DNA from: an uncultured Kordia sp.
GTDB taxonomy: Bacteria; Bacteroidota; Bacteroidia; Flavobacteriales; Flavobacteriaceae
Direction: 5' to 3'
DNA: 64,000 bases
NCBI RefSeq assembly: GCF_947489565.1
Contig: NZ_CANLEA010000016.1
Span: forward strand, 62,001 to 126,000
The position numbers and the translations under genes are program-made. Below the pieces are notes generated by a model that was given only the letters and a program-made list of their open reading frames with translations, was not told the origin of the DNA and did no database searches. Positions 63,486-64,000 of this stretch are shown piece after piece (within the stretch, counting starts at the first letter, position 1; every line of letters begins with the position of its first letter).

Positions 63486-64000
63486 ATGAAACGAGTACGA
63501 ATTCACACAGGAAAAGTAGGTTTGGTTTTTAAAAACGGAAACTACCAAAAAGTTATTACAGAAGGTATCTATTGGCTAGGTTTACGCCAAAAGGTAGTTA
63601 CTTATGATCTTACAGAAAAGTTTCATGCACCAGTTGCTAGTGAAATTTTATTGCAAGATGTCGCGCTGACAACTATGTTAGAAGTGATCGATGTAACAGA
63701 TAACGAGATTGTTTTAATGTTTGAAAAAGGAAACTTTAAAACCGTTTTAGAAGCTGGACAACATTTGTATTGGAAAGGCTTGATAGCACGAACATTTACA
63801 CGAGTTGACTTGAGTAAAACAGAAATCACAGAGATTAAGGATAAAAACTTGTTAGGAAACTACAACTTGACAAAGTATATCCGAATCTTTGAAGTTTTTG
63901 AATATGAAAAAGCCATTTTATTGATTGATGACAAATTTGAAAAAATTCTGGACTCAGGAATTTATCGCTTCTGGCGAAATGCAACGAGTATTAAAATTTC
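63486..64000 (+). CDS. Slipin/band-7 (SPFH) family protein, cut by right edge
   Basis: At least 171 residues from the ATG at 63486. Tandem start MKRVRIHTGKVGLVFKNGNY, GIYWLGLRQKVVTYDLTEKF, then a second similar block DNEIVLMFEKGNFKTVLEAGQHLYW and FEVFEYEKAILLIDDKFEKIL. This resembles slipin/stomatin N-terminal regions that accompany RtcB and RNA-repair genes. It would form membrane-associated oligomers that recruit repair factors (inference). No N-terminal transmembrane segment is visible in this part. The stop lies outside the window. Confidence 0.75.
   Translation, partial: MKRVRIHTGKVGLVFKNGNYQKVITEGIYWLGLRQKVVTYDLTEKFHAPVASEILLQDVALTTMLEVIDVTDNEIVLMFEKGNFKTVLEAGQHLYWKGLIARTFTRVDLSKTEITEIKDKNLLGNYNLTKYIRIFEVFEYEKAILLIDDKFEKILDSGIYRFWRNATSIKI

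Overview
The window looks like a marine Flavobacteriaceae chromosome, Kordia-like by inference. It is AT-rich, uses Bacteroidetes promoters (TTG about 20 nt before TAnnTTTG), and carries a type IX secretion sorting domain, fibre proteins of the NFNYQAVVRD type, DUF3570/DUF4266 genes and a GG-type class I lanthipeptide precursor.

Positions 1-25.6 kb hold seven large secreted or surface genes on the minus strand: a fibrinogen-like/HYR protein cut by the left edge, an M60-type metallopeptidase, a BNR-repeat protein, an ELWxxDGT-repeat T9SS protein, and three paralogous YadA-head-like fibre proteins with exchanged C-terminal domains. Positions 25.6-29.2 kb hold a thioredoxin-ApbE-DUF4266-DUF3570 operon. 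Positions 29.3-33.4 kb hold an ECF sigma factor, a FecR-like anti-sigma factor and a TonB-dependent receptor. A strict promoter motif, AATAGGGTA-N15-GTC, occurs six times: before fecR, the thioredoxin operon, two fibre genes, the fibrinogen-like gene and a small membrane peptide. It appears to tie these genes into one ECF regulon. Positions 33.5-39.5 kb hold an orphan lanthipeptide-like precursor, an S37-type peptidase lipoprotein, a GH63/trehalase-like lipoprotein, and a secreted endonuclease/phosphatase-family protein that shares its C-terminal module with the proteins at 2.6 and 6.9 kb.

Positions 39.6-64 kb are the remarkable part, an RNA repair and replacement island. It encodes a WYL regulator, two ERI/KapD-type exonucleases, RtcB RNA ligase, an Rnl2-type RNA ligase, two RlaP-type nucleotidyltransferases, a DUF434/DUF5616 protein, an R2K-type ATP-grasp, a SUKH protein, an SDR with a zinc ribbon, an LRR membrane protein, and a slipin that runs off the right edge. 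Six promoters in the island carry the palindrome TACGCAA-N5-TTGCGTA at nearly fixed distance from the -7 element, one of them beside the WYL gene. Interleaved in the same direction are about 28 tRNA or tRNA-like genes (54.8-60.1 kb) plus further degenerate ones (62.9-63.2 kb).

The RNA genes have features I cannot match to anything described. Five tRNAs have a related 49-53-nt insertion in the T loop. One Ser tRNA is a 5' half ending exactly at the anticodon loop, followed by a 23-nt tail antisense to another array member. One transcript carries a near-exact copy of 23S rRNA helix 69 with a compensatory base-pair change. The main array is preceded by two promoter/leader-peptide/terminator modules. 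The first leader contains all 20 amino acids in its first 27 residues, followed at once by an element complementary to the terminator's 5' arm. This suggests an attenuator that senses loss of any tRNA. My overall reading (inference) is a damage-inducible system that repairs, replaces or decoys RNAs hit by ribotoxins.
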